The position numbers were made by a program, and so were the translations under genes. A DNA stretch of 64,000 bases from contig NZ_QRGC01000004.1 in NCBI RefSeq assembly GCF_003448965.1, forward strand, positions 1-64,000, in the 5' to 3' direction. Below are positions 48,162 through 56,471 of the stretch, piece after piece. Every line of letters begins with the position of its first letter. The first letter of the stretch is position 1. The notes beneath the pieces were generated by a model. The model did not search any database and was not told the origin of the DNA. It saw only the letters and a program-made list of their open reading frames with translations. Source of the stretch: Oceanicella sp. SM1341 (GTDB lineage Bacteria > Pseudomonadota > Alphaproteobacteria > Rhodobacterales > Rhodobacteraceae).

Positions 48162-48263
48162 TGATGCTTTTTGAGCGCGATGCGCCTTTTTCTTGACGTG
48201 TGCCCCCTGTTTGTGCGCCATTCCCCCTGATGCGTCAAAACGTAGATTATGAGGCTTTTTGAG
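48162..48263. promoter_or_regulatory. LacI/dctP divergent control region with a repeated TGAKGCTTTTTGAG
   Basis: TGATGCTTTTTGAG at 48162-48175 recurs with one change as TGAGGCTTTTTGAG at 48250-48263, 88 bases apart in the same orientation. Between them lies a near-palindrome TGATGCGTCA. LacI regulators often use two operators flanking a promoter, so these are candidate sites, although the repeats themselves are not strongly palindromic. Confidence 0.5.
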
Positions 48264-48270
48264 GTACCGC

Positions 48271-49287
48271 ATGAAGGATGGCCCTGCCCCGCGCCCGCTG
48301 ATCGAGGATGTCGCCGCCCGCGCCGGCGTGTCGCGCGCCACGGTCGACCGGGTGCTGAACCGCCGGCCCGGCGTGCGCTCGCGCACGGTGGAGCGGGTGC
48401 TCGCGGCGGCGGCGGAGCTGGGCTATCTCTCGGGCGCCGACGTGGCGCGCATGCACCAGCCGGAGGCGGCGCAATACACCTTCCTGCTGCCGCGCGGCGG
48501 AAACCCCTACCTGCGCCTGCTCGGCGCGCGGCTGCGCGAGATCGCCGCCCAGCCCGCCCCCGGCAGCCCGCGCATCCGCTGCCATTTCGAGGAGAGCTTC
48601 AACCCCGCCGCCATGGCCGAGGCGCTGCGCCGCCACGGCGAGCGCTCCGACGGCGTGGCCTTCATGGCGGTGGACCACCCGCTGGTGCGCGCCGCGGCCG
48701 ACCACCTCGTCGACCTCGGCAAGCGCGTGGTCACCCTGGTCTCGGACGTGCCAAACGCCCGCCGCCACGCCTATATCGGGCTGGAAAACCGCCAGGTGGG
48801 CCGCACCGCGGGCTACCTGATGGCGCGCTTCGCGGCGGGGCGCACCGGCTCGGTGGCGCTCATCGCCGCCACCCGCGCCTACCACGCGCATGGCGAGCGC
48901 GAGATCGGCTTCCTCTCCATCCTCGACGAGATGATGCCGGGCATGCGCCTCACCGGCACGCGCGAGGGCCATGACGACCGCGACGAGAACTACCACCACG
49001 CCCGCGAGCTCATCGCCCGCAACCCCGACCTGGTGGGGATCTACAATGTCGGCGGCTCGTCGGATGGCATCGCCCGCGCCCTGCGCGAGAGCGGCCGGCG
49101 CATCCTGTTCATCGGCCACGCGCTGACCCCCGACACCCGCGCCGCCCTGCTCGACGAGACCATGGACGCCTGCATCAGCCAGAACCCGGAGGCGGTGATC
49201 ACCACCGCCCTGCGCGCGCTGGCGGGCGAGGAGCTGCCGGTGCCGGTGCTGCCGATGCTCATCATGCTGCGCGAAAACCTCGACTGA
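48271..49287 (+). CDS. LacI family transcriptional regulator
   Basis: The 338-residue regulator begins with the LacI headpiece (LIEDVAARAGVSRATVDRVLNRRPGVR, hinge helix RTVERVLAAAAELGY), followed by a periplasmic-binding-protein-like sugar domain (DGVAFMAVDHPLV, AYIGLENRQVGRTAGYLM, GIYNVGGSSDGIARAL). ATG 48271 is preferred over TTG 48259 because GAGG stands six bases before it. It is divergent from the TRAP/RuBisCO-like operon and is its probable regulator, sensing a sugar acid or its phosphate. Confidence 0.92.
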   Translation: MKDGPAPRPLIEDVAARAGVSRATVDRVLNRRPGVRSRTVERVLAAAAELGYLSGADVARMHQPEAAQYTFLLPRGGNPYLRLLGARLREIAAQPAPGSPRIRCHFEESFNPAAMAEALRRHGERSDGVAFMAVDHPLVRAAADHLVDLGKRVVTLVSDVPNARRHAYIGLENRQVGRTAGYLMARFAAGRTGSVALIAATRAYHAHGEREIGFLSILDEMMPGMRLTGTREGHDDRDENYHHARELIARNPDLVGIYNVGGSSDGIARALRESGRRILFIGHALTPDTRAALLDETMDACISQNPEAVITTALRALAGEELPVPVLPMLIMLRENLD

Positions 49288-49427
49288 CCGGGCCTGGGGA
49301 AATTTTTGCAATTTTTCGGCTATGTGCGCCGCAACAAACGAAAATTTGGCTGGCACCCCGCGCGCAAGCTGATAAACGGGACCCCAGCCGAAATACCAAG
49401 AAACGATCACGTCAGGAGGAGATCATC

Positions 49428-50513
49428 ATGGACCGGCGTTCATTCATCCGCACCGCTGGCATCGGCGGCGCAGCGGCAGCCCTTGCGACGCCCGCCATTT
49501 CCCAGGGCAACGAGACCTGGCGCATGGTCACGACCTGGCCGAAGAACTTTCCCGGTCTGGGCGTCGGCGCGCAGCGCCTCGCGGACCGCATCACCGCCGC
49601 CTCGGGCGGCCGGCTCACCGTGCAGCTCTACTCCGCGGGCGAGCTGGTGCCGCCGCTGCAGTCGCTCGACGCGGTGATCGACGGTTCGGCCGAGATGTGC
49701 CACGCCGCCGCCTACTACTGGCAGAACAAGAGCGCCGCGCTCAACTTCTTCACCGGCGTGCCCTACGGCATGACGGCGCAGGAATACGGCGCCTGGATGC
49801 GCTTCATGGGCGGGCAGGAGATCTGGGACGAGGTCTACGACCAGTTCGGCGTGCAGGCCTTCCCCTCGGGCAACACCGGCACCCAGGCCGGCGGCTGGTT
49901 CCGCAACGAGATCACCAGCCTCGAGGACCTGCAGGGCCTGCGCTTCCGCACCCCCGGCCTCGGCGGCCGCGTGTGGGAGAAGATGGGCGTCACGGTCACC
50001 AACATGGCCGCCGGCGAGATCTTCCAGGCGCTGCAGTCCGGCACGCTCGACGCGGCGGAGTTCGTGGGCCCCTACAACGACCTCGCCCTCGGCTTCTACC
50101 AGGTCGCCAAGAACTACTACATGCCGAGCTTCAACGAGCCCGGCCTCGCCACCGAATGCGTGGTGAGCAAGGAGAAGTTCCAGGCCCTGCCCGAAGACCT
50201 GCAGGCCATCGTGCGGGATTGCTGCCAGGCGGAATACGACAATGTCTCCGCCGACATGTACGCGAACGACCCCCGCGCGCTGAAGACCCTGGTCGACGAC
50301 CACGGCGTGATCGTGCGCCCCTTCCCCGACGAGGTCTACGAGGCCGGCGCCAAGGCCGCGGCCGAGATCATGACCGAGCTGCGCGACAGCGGTGACGAGC
50401 TCACCAAGAAGACGGCCGAGAGCTTCCTCTCCGCCCTCGCGCTGCTGCGCTCGCGCACGGAAGGCACCGAGGTGCCCTATCTCGAGGCGCGCCAGAAGTA
50501 CTACCAGATCTGA
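49428..50513 (+). CDS. TRAP transporter substrate-binding protein (TakP-like, Tat signal)
   Basis: The 361-residue periplasmic protein has a Tat signal (MDRRSFIRTAGIGGAAAAL, cleavage near ATPAIS). The body resembles the 2-oxoacid-binding TakP group: WRMVTTWPKNFPGLG, SAEMCHAAAYYWQNKSAAL, LRFRTPGLGGRVWEKMGV and FVGPYNDLALGF. AGGAGGAG is just upstream. Its permease genes are probably the dctQ/dctM pair at 51251-53200, which face it on the other strand. A strong terminator follows. Confidence 0.92.
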   Translation: MDRRSFIRTAGIGGAAAALATPAISQGNETWRMVTTWPKNFPGLGVGAQRLADRITAASGGRLTVQLYSAGELVPPLQSLDAVIDGSAEMCHAAAYYWQNKSAALNFFTGVPYGMTAQEYGAWMRFMGGQEIWDEVYDQFGVQAFPSGNTGTQAGGWFRNEITSLEDLQGLRFRTPGLGGRVWEKMGVTVTNMAAGEIFQALQSGTLDAAEFVGPYNDLALGFYQVAKNYYMPSFNEPGLATECVVSKEKFQALPEDLQAIVRDCCQAEYDNVSADMYANDPRALKTLVDDHGVIVRPFPDEVYEAGAKAAAEIMTELRDSGDELTKKTAESFLSALALLRSRTEGTEVPYLEARQKYYQI

Positions 50514-50540
50514 GCGGCACTCCCGCGCGGACAGGCGAAA

Positions 50541-50569
50541 GGCCCGGTGGCATCCCACCGGGCCTTTTT
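50541..50569 (+). terminator. Rho-independent terminator after the TakP-like gene
   Basis: GGCCCGGTGG (50541-50550) pairs perfectly with CCACCGGGCC (50555-50564) around CATC, followed by TTTTT. An AAA before the stem gives it a short T run in the other direction too, so it may serve the converging minus-strand gene at 50604. Confidence 0.92.
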
Positions 50570-50603
50570 GCTGCGCCCGTGCCGGGCGGCTGCGGCCTGA
50601 CCG

Positions 50604-51116
50604 TCAGCGGATCTCGGCAACACGCCCGTCCCGGGTCACCCAGCAGTTCGCCCGCGCACCGCCGGCGTTGAGGGTGACGACATCGGTCTGCCCGTTGCCG
50701 GGGCGCGAGGAGACCATTTCCACCTGCCCCACCGGGATGCCACGGTTGCGCGACACGGCGGCCACGCAGGCCTGCTCCTGGGTGTGGCTGGTGGCGCGGT
50801 CGTTCGGCGCCGGCTTGGAGCGCGCGTCGGTGCCGAAGCTCTTCAGCTCGCGCACCTGGTCGCGGGCGCTCACCCGGCAATGGGCCAGCTCGCCGCGCAC
50901 CGACATGTGCACCATGGCGCCACCGTTTGGCCCCAGCTCGGCGCCGGTGACGGCAATGTCGCCCACGGCGGTGTCGTACTCGCGCGAGGCGGCGGCCACG
51001 CAGGCCTGCCGCTGCTGCGGTGTCACGGTCTGCTGTGCGGCGGCGAAGGGGGCGGCGGCGACAAGCGCGAGCGCGGCAAGGGGGGCTGCGCGCAGGACGG
51101 TCCTGTGGAGCGGCAT
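50604..51116 (-). CDS. Secreted protein made of two cysteine-pair repeats, unknown function
   Basis: The 170-residue protein has a Sec signal peptide ([16 protein letters not shown]). It is then built of two copies of one unit: QACVAAASR ending in AHCRVSARDQV, and QACVAAVSR ending in ANCWVTRDGRV. Cysteines are at 39/80 and 117/158, both pairs exactly 41 residues apart, so each unit may hold one disulfide in the periplasm. ATG 51116 follows GGGAGA. The frame stays open far upstream through dctM and dctQ, but that is a shadow. I do not recognise a named family. It lies after a strong hairpin downstream of dctM. Confidence 0.75.
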   Translation of the reverse strand: MPLHRTVLRAAPLAALALVAAAPFAAAQQTVTPQQRQACVAAASREYDTAVGDIAVTGAELGPNGGAMVHMSVRGELAHCRVSARDQVRELKSFGTDARSKPAPNDRATSHTQEQACVAAVSRNRGIPVGQVEMVSSRPGNGQTDVVTLNAGGARANCWVTRDGRVAEIR

Positions 51117-51179
51117 CGTTTCTCTCCCGTTGCGGGAGGGGGCCCCGGCGGGCCGCTCGCCTCCCTGACTGAAGGAGAA

Positions 51180-51220
51180 ACGCCGCGCCGGGGGGAAGGT
51201 TCCGCCCCCCGGCGCGGCGT
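51180..51220 (-). terminator. 16-bp perfect hairpin after dctM
   Basis: The arm at 51180-51195 (ACGCCGCGCCGGGGGG) pairs perfectly with 51205-51220 around a nine-base loop. On the minus strand it lies 30 bases after the dctM stop and is followed by TTCTCC. It is a likely terminator or attenuator before the repeat-protein gene. Confidence 0.7.
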
Positions 51221-51250
51221 GACCGGCGCCGTCGGCCCGCGCCGGCGCGC

Positions 51251-52642
51251 TCAGCGGTAGATGGCCGCGGGCAGCCAGGTGGCGATGCCGGGGAAGATGA
51301 ACAGCAGCGCGATGGCCAGGATCTGGATGCCCACGAAGGGCACCACGCCGCGGTAGATCATCGAGGTCGAGATCGCGCCCGGCGCCACGCCGCGCAGGTA
51401 GAACAGCGCGAAGCCGAAGGGCGGCGTGAGGAAGCTCATCTGCAGGTTCACCCCCACGAGGATGCCCAGCCACACCGGGTCGACCCCGAGGTCGAACAGC
51501 ACCGGCGCGGTGATCGGGATCACGATGAAGATGATCTCGAACGTGTCGAGGATGAAGCCGAGCAGGAACATCACCAGCATCACCGAGATCAGCGCGCCGG
51601 TGACACCGCCCGGCAGGCCGGAGAGCAGCTCGTGCACCAGGTTGTCGCCGCCCATCAGCCGGAAGACGATGGAGAACACCGAGGCGCCGAACAGGATGAT
51701 GAACACCATCGAGGTGATGCTCGCCGCCGACACCGCGACGTCGCGCAGCACCGAGAGCGAGAGGCGCCAGCGCGCGGCGGCGAGGATGGTCGCTCCCACC
51801 GCCCCCACGGAGGCGGCCTCCGTCGGCGTGGCGATGCCGCCCAGGATCGAGCCCAGCACGGCGATGATCAGCAGCAGCGGCGGCACCAGCGCGGTCACCA
51901 CCTCGCGGGCGAGGTGCTTCTTCTGCTCGGGCGGCACCGGGGTGGCCGGGCAGCTCTCGGGGTCGATGATCGCCTTGATGAAGATCCAGGCGAGGTAGAG
52001 CCCCACCAGCATCAGCCCGGGCAGGAAGGCGCCGGCGAAGAGGTCGCCCACCGAGACCGGCGTGGGGGCGAAGTTGCCCTTGGCCATCTGCACCTGCGCG
52101 TTGATGCCCGAGAGCATGTCGCCCATGAAGATCAGCACGGTGGAGGGCGGGATGATCTGGCCCAGCGTGCCCGAGGCGCAGATGACACCGCAGGCGAGCT
52201 TCGGGTCGTAACCCGCTCTGGTCATTGCCGGAAGCGAGATGAGACCCATGGTGACCACCGTGGCGCCCACCACGCCGGTGGAGGCGGCGAGCAGCGCACC
52301 CACCAGGATCACCGAGGCGCCCAGGCCGCCGCGCATGTTGCCGAAGAGCTTGCCCATGGTGAGCAGAAGCTGCTCGGCGATCTTCGAGCGCTCCAGCATC
52401 ACGCCCATGAAGATGAACAGCGGCACCGCCACCAGCACCTCGTTGGTCATGAAGCCGGTGTAGCGCGGCGCGAGGGAGGAGAGGTTTGAGGGGTCGAACA
52501 CCCCGAAGCCCAGCCCCACCAGACCGAAGATGAGCGAGACCCCGGCGAGCGTGAAGGCCACCGGAAAGCCCAGCATCAGCACCCCGATGATGCCGAAGAA
52601 CATGACACCGGCGAGAACCTCGCCGATCAGAACCGTATCCAT
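51251..52642 (-). CDS. dctM: TRAP transporter large permease DctM (second system)
   Basis: The 463-residue membrane protein has DctM motifs (AVPLFIFMGVMLERSKIAEQLL, AASTGVVGATVVTMGLISLP, GTLGQIIPPSTVLIFMGDML, SFLTPPFGFALFYLRGV). It is longer than the dctM at 45350 because of a soluble insert near residues 220-240 (PESCPATPVPPEQKKHLAR). This extended type typically pairs with TakP-like binding proteins. It follows dctQ by six bases. Confidence 0.94.
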   Translation of the reverse strand: MDTVLIGEVLAGVMFFGIIGVLMLGFPVAFTLAGVSLIFGLVGLGFGVFDPSNLSSLAPRYTGFMTNEVLVAVPLFIFMGVMLERSKIAEQLLLTMGKLFGNMRGGLGASVILVGALLAASTGVVGATVVTMGLISLPAMTRAGYDPKLACGVICASGTLGQIIPPSTVLIFMGDMLSGINAQVQMAKGNFAPTPVSVGDLFAGAFLPGLMLVGLYLAWIFIKAIIDPESCPATPVPPEQKKHLAREVVTALVPPLLLIIAVLGSILGGIATPTEAASVGAVGATILAAARWRLSLSVLRDVAVSAASITSMVFIILFGASVFSIVFRLMGGDNLVHELLSGLPGGVTGALISVMLVMFLLGFILDTFEIIFIVIPITAPVLFDLGVDPVWLGILVGVNLQMSFLTPPFGFALFYLRGVAPGAISTSMIYRGVVPFVGIQILAIALLFIFPGIATWLPAAIYR

Positions 52643-52648
52643 CGGAGG

Positions 52649-53200
52649 TTACTCCTGGCCAGATTTGTAGCGCAGCCGTTCGGGCAGGTCTGCCTCGCGC
52701 CCGGAGAGCACGAGGATGCTGCGCCCGGCCATGGCGAGCCCCTGCAGGGCGACAAGAGCCGCGAAGGCGATGATGAAGGCCTTGAGCACGTAGAGCCCGG
52801 GCATGCCGCCGTAGTTCGCCGAGCCCTCGCCATAGCGCCAGGCCCGCGCCACGAAGGGCCAGGCATAGAAGGCCACCACGTAGCAGTAGGGCAGCAGGAA
52901 GACGATGACGCCGAACAGGTCGATCGCCGCCTTCCGCCGGATCGGCGCCTTGCGGTAGAAGACATCGACGCGCACATGGTCGTCGCGCATCAGCGCGAAG
53001 CCGGCGACGGCGGTGAACATCGCGCCGTTGAGCCAGATGTAGAGGTCCTGCATCCAAACGTAGCTGGTGGAGAACAGGTAGCGCTGCACCACCACGGCGA
53101 AGCAGACCACCACGATGCCCAGCGACAGCCAGGCAAAGACGGAGCCGACCAGGCGGTTCAGGCCGCTGATCAGTCGGACGAGAGCAACAAGAGCAGACAT
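52649..53200 (-). CDS. dctQ: TRAP transporter small permease DctQ (second system)
   Basis: The 183-residue protein has four membrane segments and the DctQ core VVQRYLFSTSYVWMQDLYIWLNGAMFTAVAGFALMRDDHVRVD. ATG 53200 is chosen as the usual DctQ start; an in-frame ATG at 53275 adds a charged tail without support. The ribosome binding site is not obvious. Confidence 0.92.
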   Translation of the reverse strand: MSALVALVRLISGLNRLVGSVFAWLSLGIVVVCFAVVVQRYLFSTSYVWMQDLYIWLNGAMFTAVAGFALMRDDHVRVDVFYRKAPIRRKAAIDLFGVIVFLLPYCYVVAFYAWPFVARAWRYGEGSANYGGMPGLYVLKAFIIAFAALVALQGLAMAGRSILVLSGREADLPERLRYKSGQE

Positions 53201-53568
53201 GCCGGGGCCGGCCTTCCTCAGTTCGGCCCGCGGGGCCGCTTCGCGTGTGTGACGTGCCGCGCCGCTGCCCCGCACCGGGCTGCAACGGGTTCGGCGACGG
53301 GCGGTTGACGCTCCGTCGCACGGGCCTTTCCCTTGCCGCCCCGGCCCCCTCGATGCAACCGGAATCTTGGCGAATCCCTGCCGCGCCGCAAGAATCGGCC
53401 CCGAAACCGGCGAAACAGCGGCCCGAACCCTCCGAAAAGGTCAGCATTACAGCCATATATGCGAATATCCGCCCGCCGTCGCGCATCGAGGGCTTTTGCA
53501 GCTTGCAAGGGCCGGGGCGCTGCTGGTTCACTCTCCTCCCCTGGCCCCGAAGGAGGTGAACCCGGCGC
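53201..53568. promoter_or_regulatory. Divergent promoter region between dctQ and a MarR gene
   Basis: These 368 bases hold no gene. An AT-rich tract at about 53443-53468, containing ATATATGCGAATATC, is the likely promoter/operator zone. The MarR gene is preceded by AAGGAGGTGA at 53550-53559, a full match to the ribosomal anti-Shine-Dalgarno sequence, nine bases before its ATG. Confidence 0.5.
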
Positions 53569-54042
53569 ATGGCAGCGGAACCCGAGCAGAAGACCGACCG
53601 CGCCGCCCTGCGGCCGCGCACGATGTATCTCCTCAACCAGGTGAACCAGTCCATCCGCACGGTGCTGGAAACCCGGCTGCGCGACCATCGGGTGACCGGC
53701 AACCAGTACACCGTGCTCGCCATCGTGCGGGCGCGAGACGGCATCTCCTCGGCCGATCTGGCGCGCCGCTTCTTCGTCACCCCGCAGACGATGAACGAGA
53801 TCGTCACCGGGCTGGAGAAGCGCGGGCTGATCGAGCGGCGCGAGCTGCCGGAGAACCGGCGCATCCTGCTCACCTACCTGCGCCCCGAGGGCGCGCGGCT
53901 GCTCGAGGCCTGCGACGTGATCGCCGACGAGCTGGAGGCCGGCGCCTTCGACGAGATGCCGGAGGAGGATTTCATCGCCCTGCGCCGCATCCTGCGCGAC
54001 CACCTGCACCGGCTGCTCGACCTGCCGCTGCCGCCGCGCTGA
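53569..54042 (+). CDS. MarR family transcriptional regulator
   Basis: The 157-residue protein has a winged helix-turn-helix (GISSADLARRFFVTPQTMNEIVTGLEKRGLI) and MarR wing (ELPENRRILLTYLRPEGARL). The very strong ribosome binding site suggests high translation. It is divergent from the dctQM operon and so may regulate that transporter, possibly together with the binding protein gene at 49428. Its ligand is unknown. Confidence 0.9.
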   Translation: MAAEPEQKTDRAALRPRTMYLLNQVNQSIRTVLETRLRDHRVTGNQYTVLAIVRARDGISSADLARRFFVTPQTMNEIVTGLEKRGLIERRELPENRRILLTYLRPEGARLLEACDVIADELEAGAFDEMPEEDFIALRRILRDHLHRLLDLPLPPR

Positions 54043-54051
54043 GCCGCGCTC

Positions 54052-54660
54052 TCAGATCGCCACGTAGCGGTCGCGCCGGTGGTTGAAGGCGAGGATGAGG
54101 TTCATCACGACAGCGCCCGCGATGGACATCAGCACCGAGACCGGCGGCACCACGAGGAAGGCGAGCACCAGCACGCTGAGGTCGACCGCCATCTGCACCC
54201 AGCCGGCGCGGATGCCGTGCCGGTCCTGCAGGTAGACCGCCATGATGCCCACGCCGCCGAGGCTGGCGCCATGCCGGAACAGCGCCAGCAGCCCCACGCC
54301 GGCCACGCAGCCCCCGAGCAGCGCCGCGGCCAGCGGCGGCACCTGCCCCAGCGGCACCACCTGCGGCGCGATGGTGGTGAGCAGCGACACCCCCGCCACG
54401 CAGCCCAGCGTGCGCAGGGTGAAGCCGCGCCCCATCTGGCGCAGCGCGAACCAGTAGAACGGCAGGTTCACCACGAAGAACACCGGCCCGAAGCTCCACC
54501 CCGTGGCATAGGCGATGAGAAACGCCACCCCCGCGGTCTGCCCGGTCAGCAGCCCGGCCTGGCCGATGAAGCTCACGCCGAGCGAGGTGAGCACCATGCC
54601 TGCCGTGAGGCCCTGGGCGTTTTCGAGGGGGGAATGGCGGGGGGCGGTCATGTCGGGCAT
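54052..54660 (-). CDS. YitT/DUF161-family membrane protein
   Basis: The 202-residue protein has five to six hydrophobic segments (GMVLTSLGVSFIGQAGLLTGQTAGVAF, FGPVFFVVNLPFYWFALRQMG, LLGGCVAGVGLLALFRHGASLGG). It matches the YitT N-terminal membrane domain but lacks the C-terminal DUF2179 domain found in longer members. The role of the family is unclear. ATG 54651, three codons later, is an alternative start. It converges on the MarR gene with nine bases between the stops. Confidence 0.82.
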   Translation of the reverse strand: MPDMTAPRHSPLENAQGLTAGMVLTSLGVSFIGQAGLLTGQTAGVAFLIAYATGWSFGPVFFVVNLPFYWFALRQMGRGFTLRTLGCVAGVSLLTTIAPQVVPLGQVPPLAAALLGGCVAGVGLLALFRHGASLGGVGIMAVYLQDRHGIRAGWVQMAVDLSVLVLAFLVVPPVSVLMSIAGAVVMNLILAFNHRRDRYVAI

Positions 54661-55067
54661 CGCGGGGATCCGGCGCAGGGGAATGCTGTCTTGCTCCCCG
54701 ACTCTACCGCTCCCGGGCCGCGGGTTCACCCGCTTTTTTGCACCGCACCACCGCCCGGGGCACCAGCCATCCTTCCCGGCCGGGCACAGTGCCCGCGGCC
54801 CCTGCCTCACGGCCCCCGCGGGTTTAAACCTCAGCCCTTCTCGGGCATTTTGCTTGACAGGCGACCCTCCCGCGAAAATCCTGCAAATATTGTGCAATGC
54901 ATTACTGAGATGCGGACCCCAACTCGATCCGCGCTCCGCCCGGCCGTTTCTTTTCTTCCCCGGCCCGCGCGCGGCACGTGACTTCCGGGCGAGGCGAAAC
55001 CGCATCCCGGCCCTGGGCCCGGAAGCCTCCGGGACATCGGCCGCAGCAGCGAAGGAGAGACAGGGAA
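54661..55067. promoter_or_regulatory. Divergent promoter region between the YitT-like gene and the NCS2 permease
   Basis: These 407 bases carry no gene. A TTGACA at 54854-54859 could be a rightward -35, though no good -10 follows at the right spacing. Thirty bases on, TTGTGCA-A-TGCATTA (54890-54904) resembles the palindrome in front of the liv operon. The permease has GAAGGAGAG upstream of its ATG. Confidence 0.5.
54890..54904. promoter_or_regulatory. Imperfect palindrome TTGTGCA-A-TGCATTA, candidate operator
   Basis: It matches the perfect palindrome at 37689-37703 at 12 of 15 positions. The position, downstream of a TTGACA and 164 bases before the NCS2 permease ATG, would suit a repressor. 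The regulator is not known. Confidence 0.4.
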
Positions 55068-56468
55068 ATGGCATTCCAGGACACGCTCGGCACCCCCGCA
55101 CAGCTTGCCGACCCCGATTACACACCCCCGCTCGCCCGCGCGGTGCCGCTGGGCATCCAGCACGTGCTGGCGATGTTCGTGAGCAACGTCACCCCGGCGA
55201 TCATCGTCGCCGGCGCCGCGGGTTTCGGCTTCGGCACGCCCGGCGTGGGCGATCTCGTCTACATGATCCAGATGTCGATGCTCTTCGCCGGCATCGCCAC
55301 GCTGTTCCAGACCATCGGCTTCGGCCCGGTGGGGGCGCGGCTGCCCATCGTGCAGGGCACCAGCTTCGCCTTCCTGCCGATCATGATCCCGCTCGTGGCC
55401 GGCAAGGGGGTGGAGGCGATGGCCGCCCTCACCTGCGGCGTGGTGGTGGGCGGGCTGTTCCACGCCTCGCTCGGCACGGTGATCGGGCGCATCCGCTTCG
55501 CCCTGCCGCCGCTGGTGACCGGGCTCGTGGTCACGATGATCGGGCTCGCGCTGGTGCGCGTCGGCATCCAGTATGCCGCGGGCGGGGTGCCGGCCATCGG
55601 CACGCCGGAATACGGCTCCGCGCAGAACTGGACCGTGGCGCTGGTGGTGCTCTTCGTCACGCTGGGGCTGAAGTTCTTCACCCATGGCATGATGTCCATC
55701 GCCTCGGTGCTGATCGGGCTTCTCGCCGGCTACGTGGTGGCCTGGGCCTTCGGCATGGTCGATTTCGCCTCCGTGGGCCGGGCGGCCTGGTTCACCCTGC
55801 CCACGCCCTTCCACTTCGGCTTCGAGTTCAGCCTCGCGGCGGTGATCGGCTTCGCGCTGATGGGTTTCATCTCCGCCATCGAGACGGTGGGCGATGTCTC
55901 GGGCATCACCAAGGGCGGCGCGGGGCGCGAGGCGACCGACCGCGAGATCTCCGGCGCCACCTTCGCCGACGGGCTGGGCTCGGCGGTGGCGGGCGTGTTC
56001 GGCGCCCTGCCCAACACCTCGTTCAGCCAGAACGTGGGCCTCATCGCCATGACCGGCGTGATGAGCCGCCATGTCGTCACCTGCGGGGCGATCTTCCTCA
56101 TCCTCTGCGGGCTGGTGCCCAAGATCGGCGCGGCCATCTCCACCGTGCCCATCGAGGTGCTGGGCGGCGGCGTGATCGTGATGTTCGGCATGGTGGTGGC
56201 CGCCGGCATCTCCATGCTCGCCGATGTCGACTGGAACCGCCGCAACATGGTGATCTTCGCGGTCGCCCTCTCCGTGGGCCTCGGCCTGCAGCTCGAGCCC
56301 GGCGCGGTGCAGCACCTGCCCCAGACCGCACAGGTGCTGATGACCTCGGGCCTGCTGCCCGCGGCCCTCATCGCCATCGTCCTCAACCTCGTGCTGCCCG
56401 ACCCGGTGACGGCGGACCAGACCGAGGAGGTCTCCGGCGGCCTCGCCGGGCATCGCAATGACGCCTGA
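55068..56468 (+). CDS. NCS2 family nucleobase:cation symporter (xanthine/uracil permease)
   Basis: The 466-residue membrane protein has about 13-14 hydrophobic segments. It shows the NCS2 signature in TSFSQNVGLIAMTGVMSRHV and the conserved VQGTSFAFLPIM and SAIETVGDVSGITKGG segments that line the substrate site. It imports a purine or pyrimidine base with protons or sodium. ATG 55068 follows GAAGGAGAG; the in-frame upstream extension is Arg/Pro-rich and rejected. The next genes encode an oxidoreductase and an amidohydrolase that could act on the same or a related compound. Confidence 0.9.
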   Translation: MAFQDTLGTPAQLADPDYTPPLARAVPLGIQHVLAMFVSNVTPAIIVAGAAGFGFGTPGVGDLVYMIQMSMLFAGIATLFQTIGFGPVGARLPIVQGTSFAFLPIMIPLVAGKGVEAMAALTCGVVVGGLFHASLGTVIGRIRFALPPLVTGLVVTMIGLALVRVGIQYAAGGVPAIGTPEYGSAQNWTVALVVLFVTLGLKFFTHGMMSIASVLIGLLAGYVVAWAFGMVDFASVGRAAWFTLPTPFHFGFEFSLAAVIGFALMGFISAIETVGDVSGITKGGAGREATDREISGATFADGLGSAVAGVFGALPNTSFSQNVGLIAMTGVMSRHVVTCGAIFLILCGLVPKIGAAISTVPIEVLGGGVIVMFGMVVAAGISMLADVDWNRRNMVIFAVALSVGLGLQLEPGAVQHLPQTAQVLMTSGLLPAALIAIVLNLVLPDPVTADQTEEVSGGLAGHRNDA

Positions 56469-56471
56469 ATC

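Noticed and set aside
50604-53873. A 1089-codon open frame on the minus strand
   Set aside because: Only its last 170 codons look like a protein. The rest runs out of frame through dctM and dctQ and translates as Arg/Gly/Ala-rich shadow sequence, as expected at this GC content.
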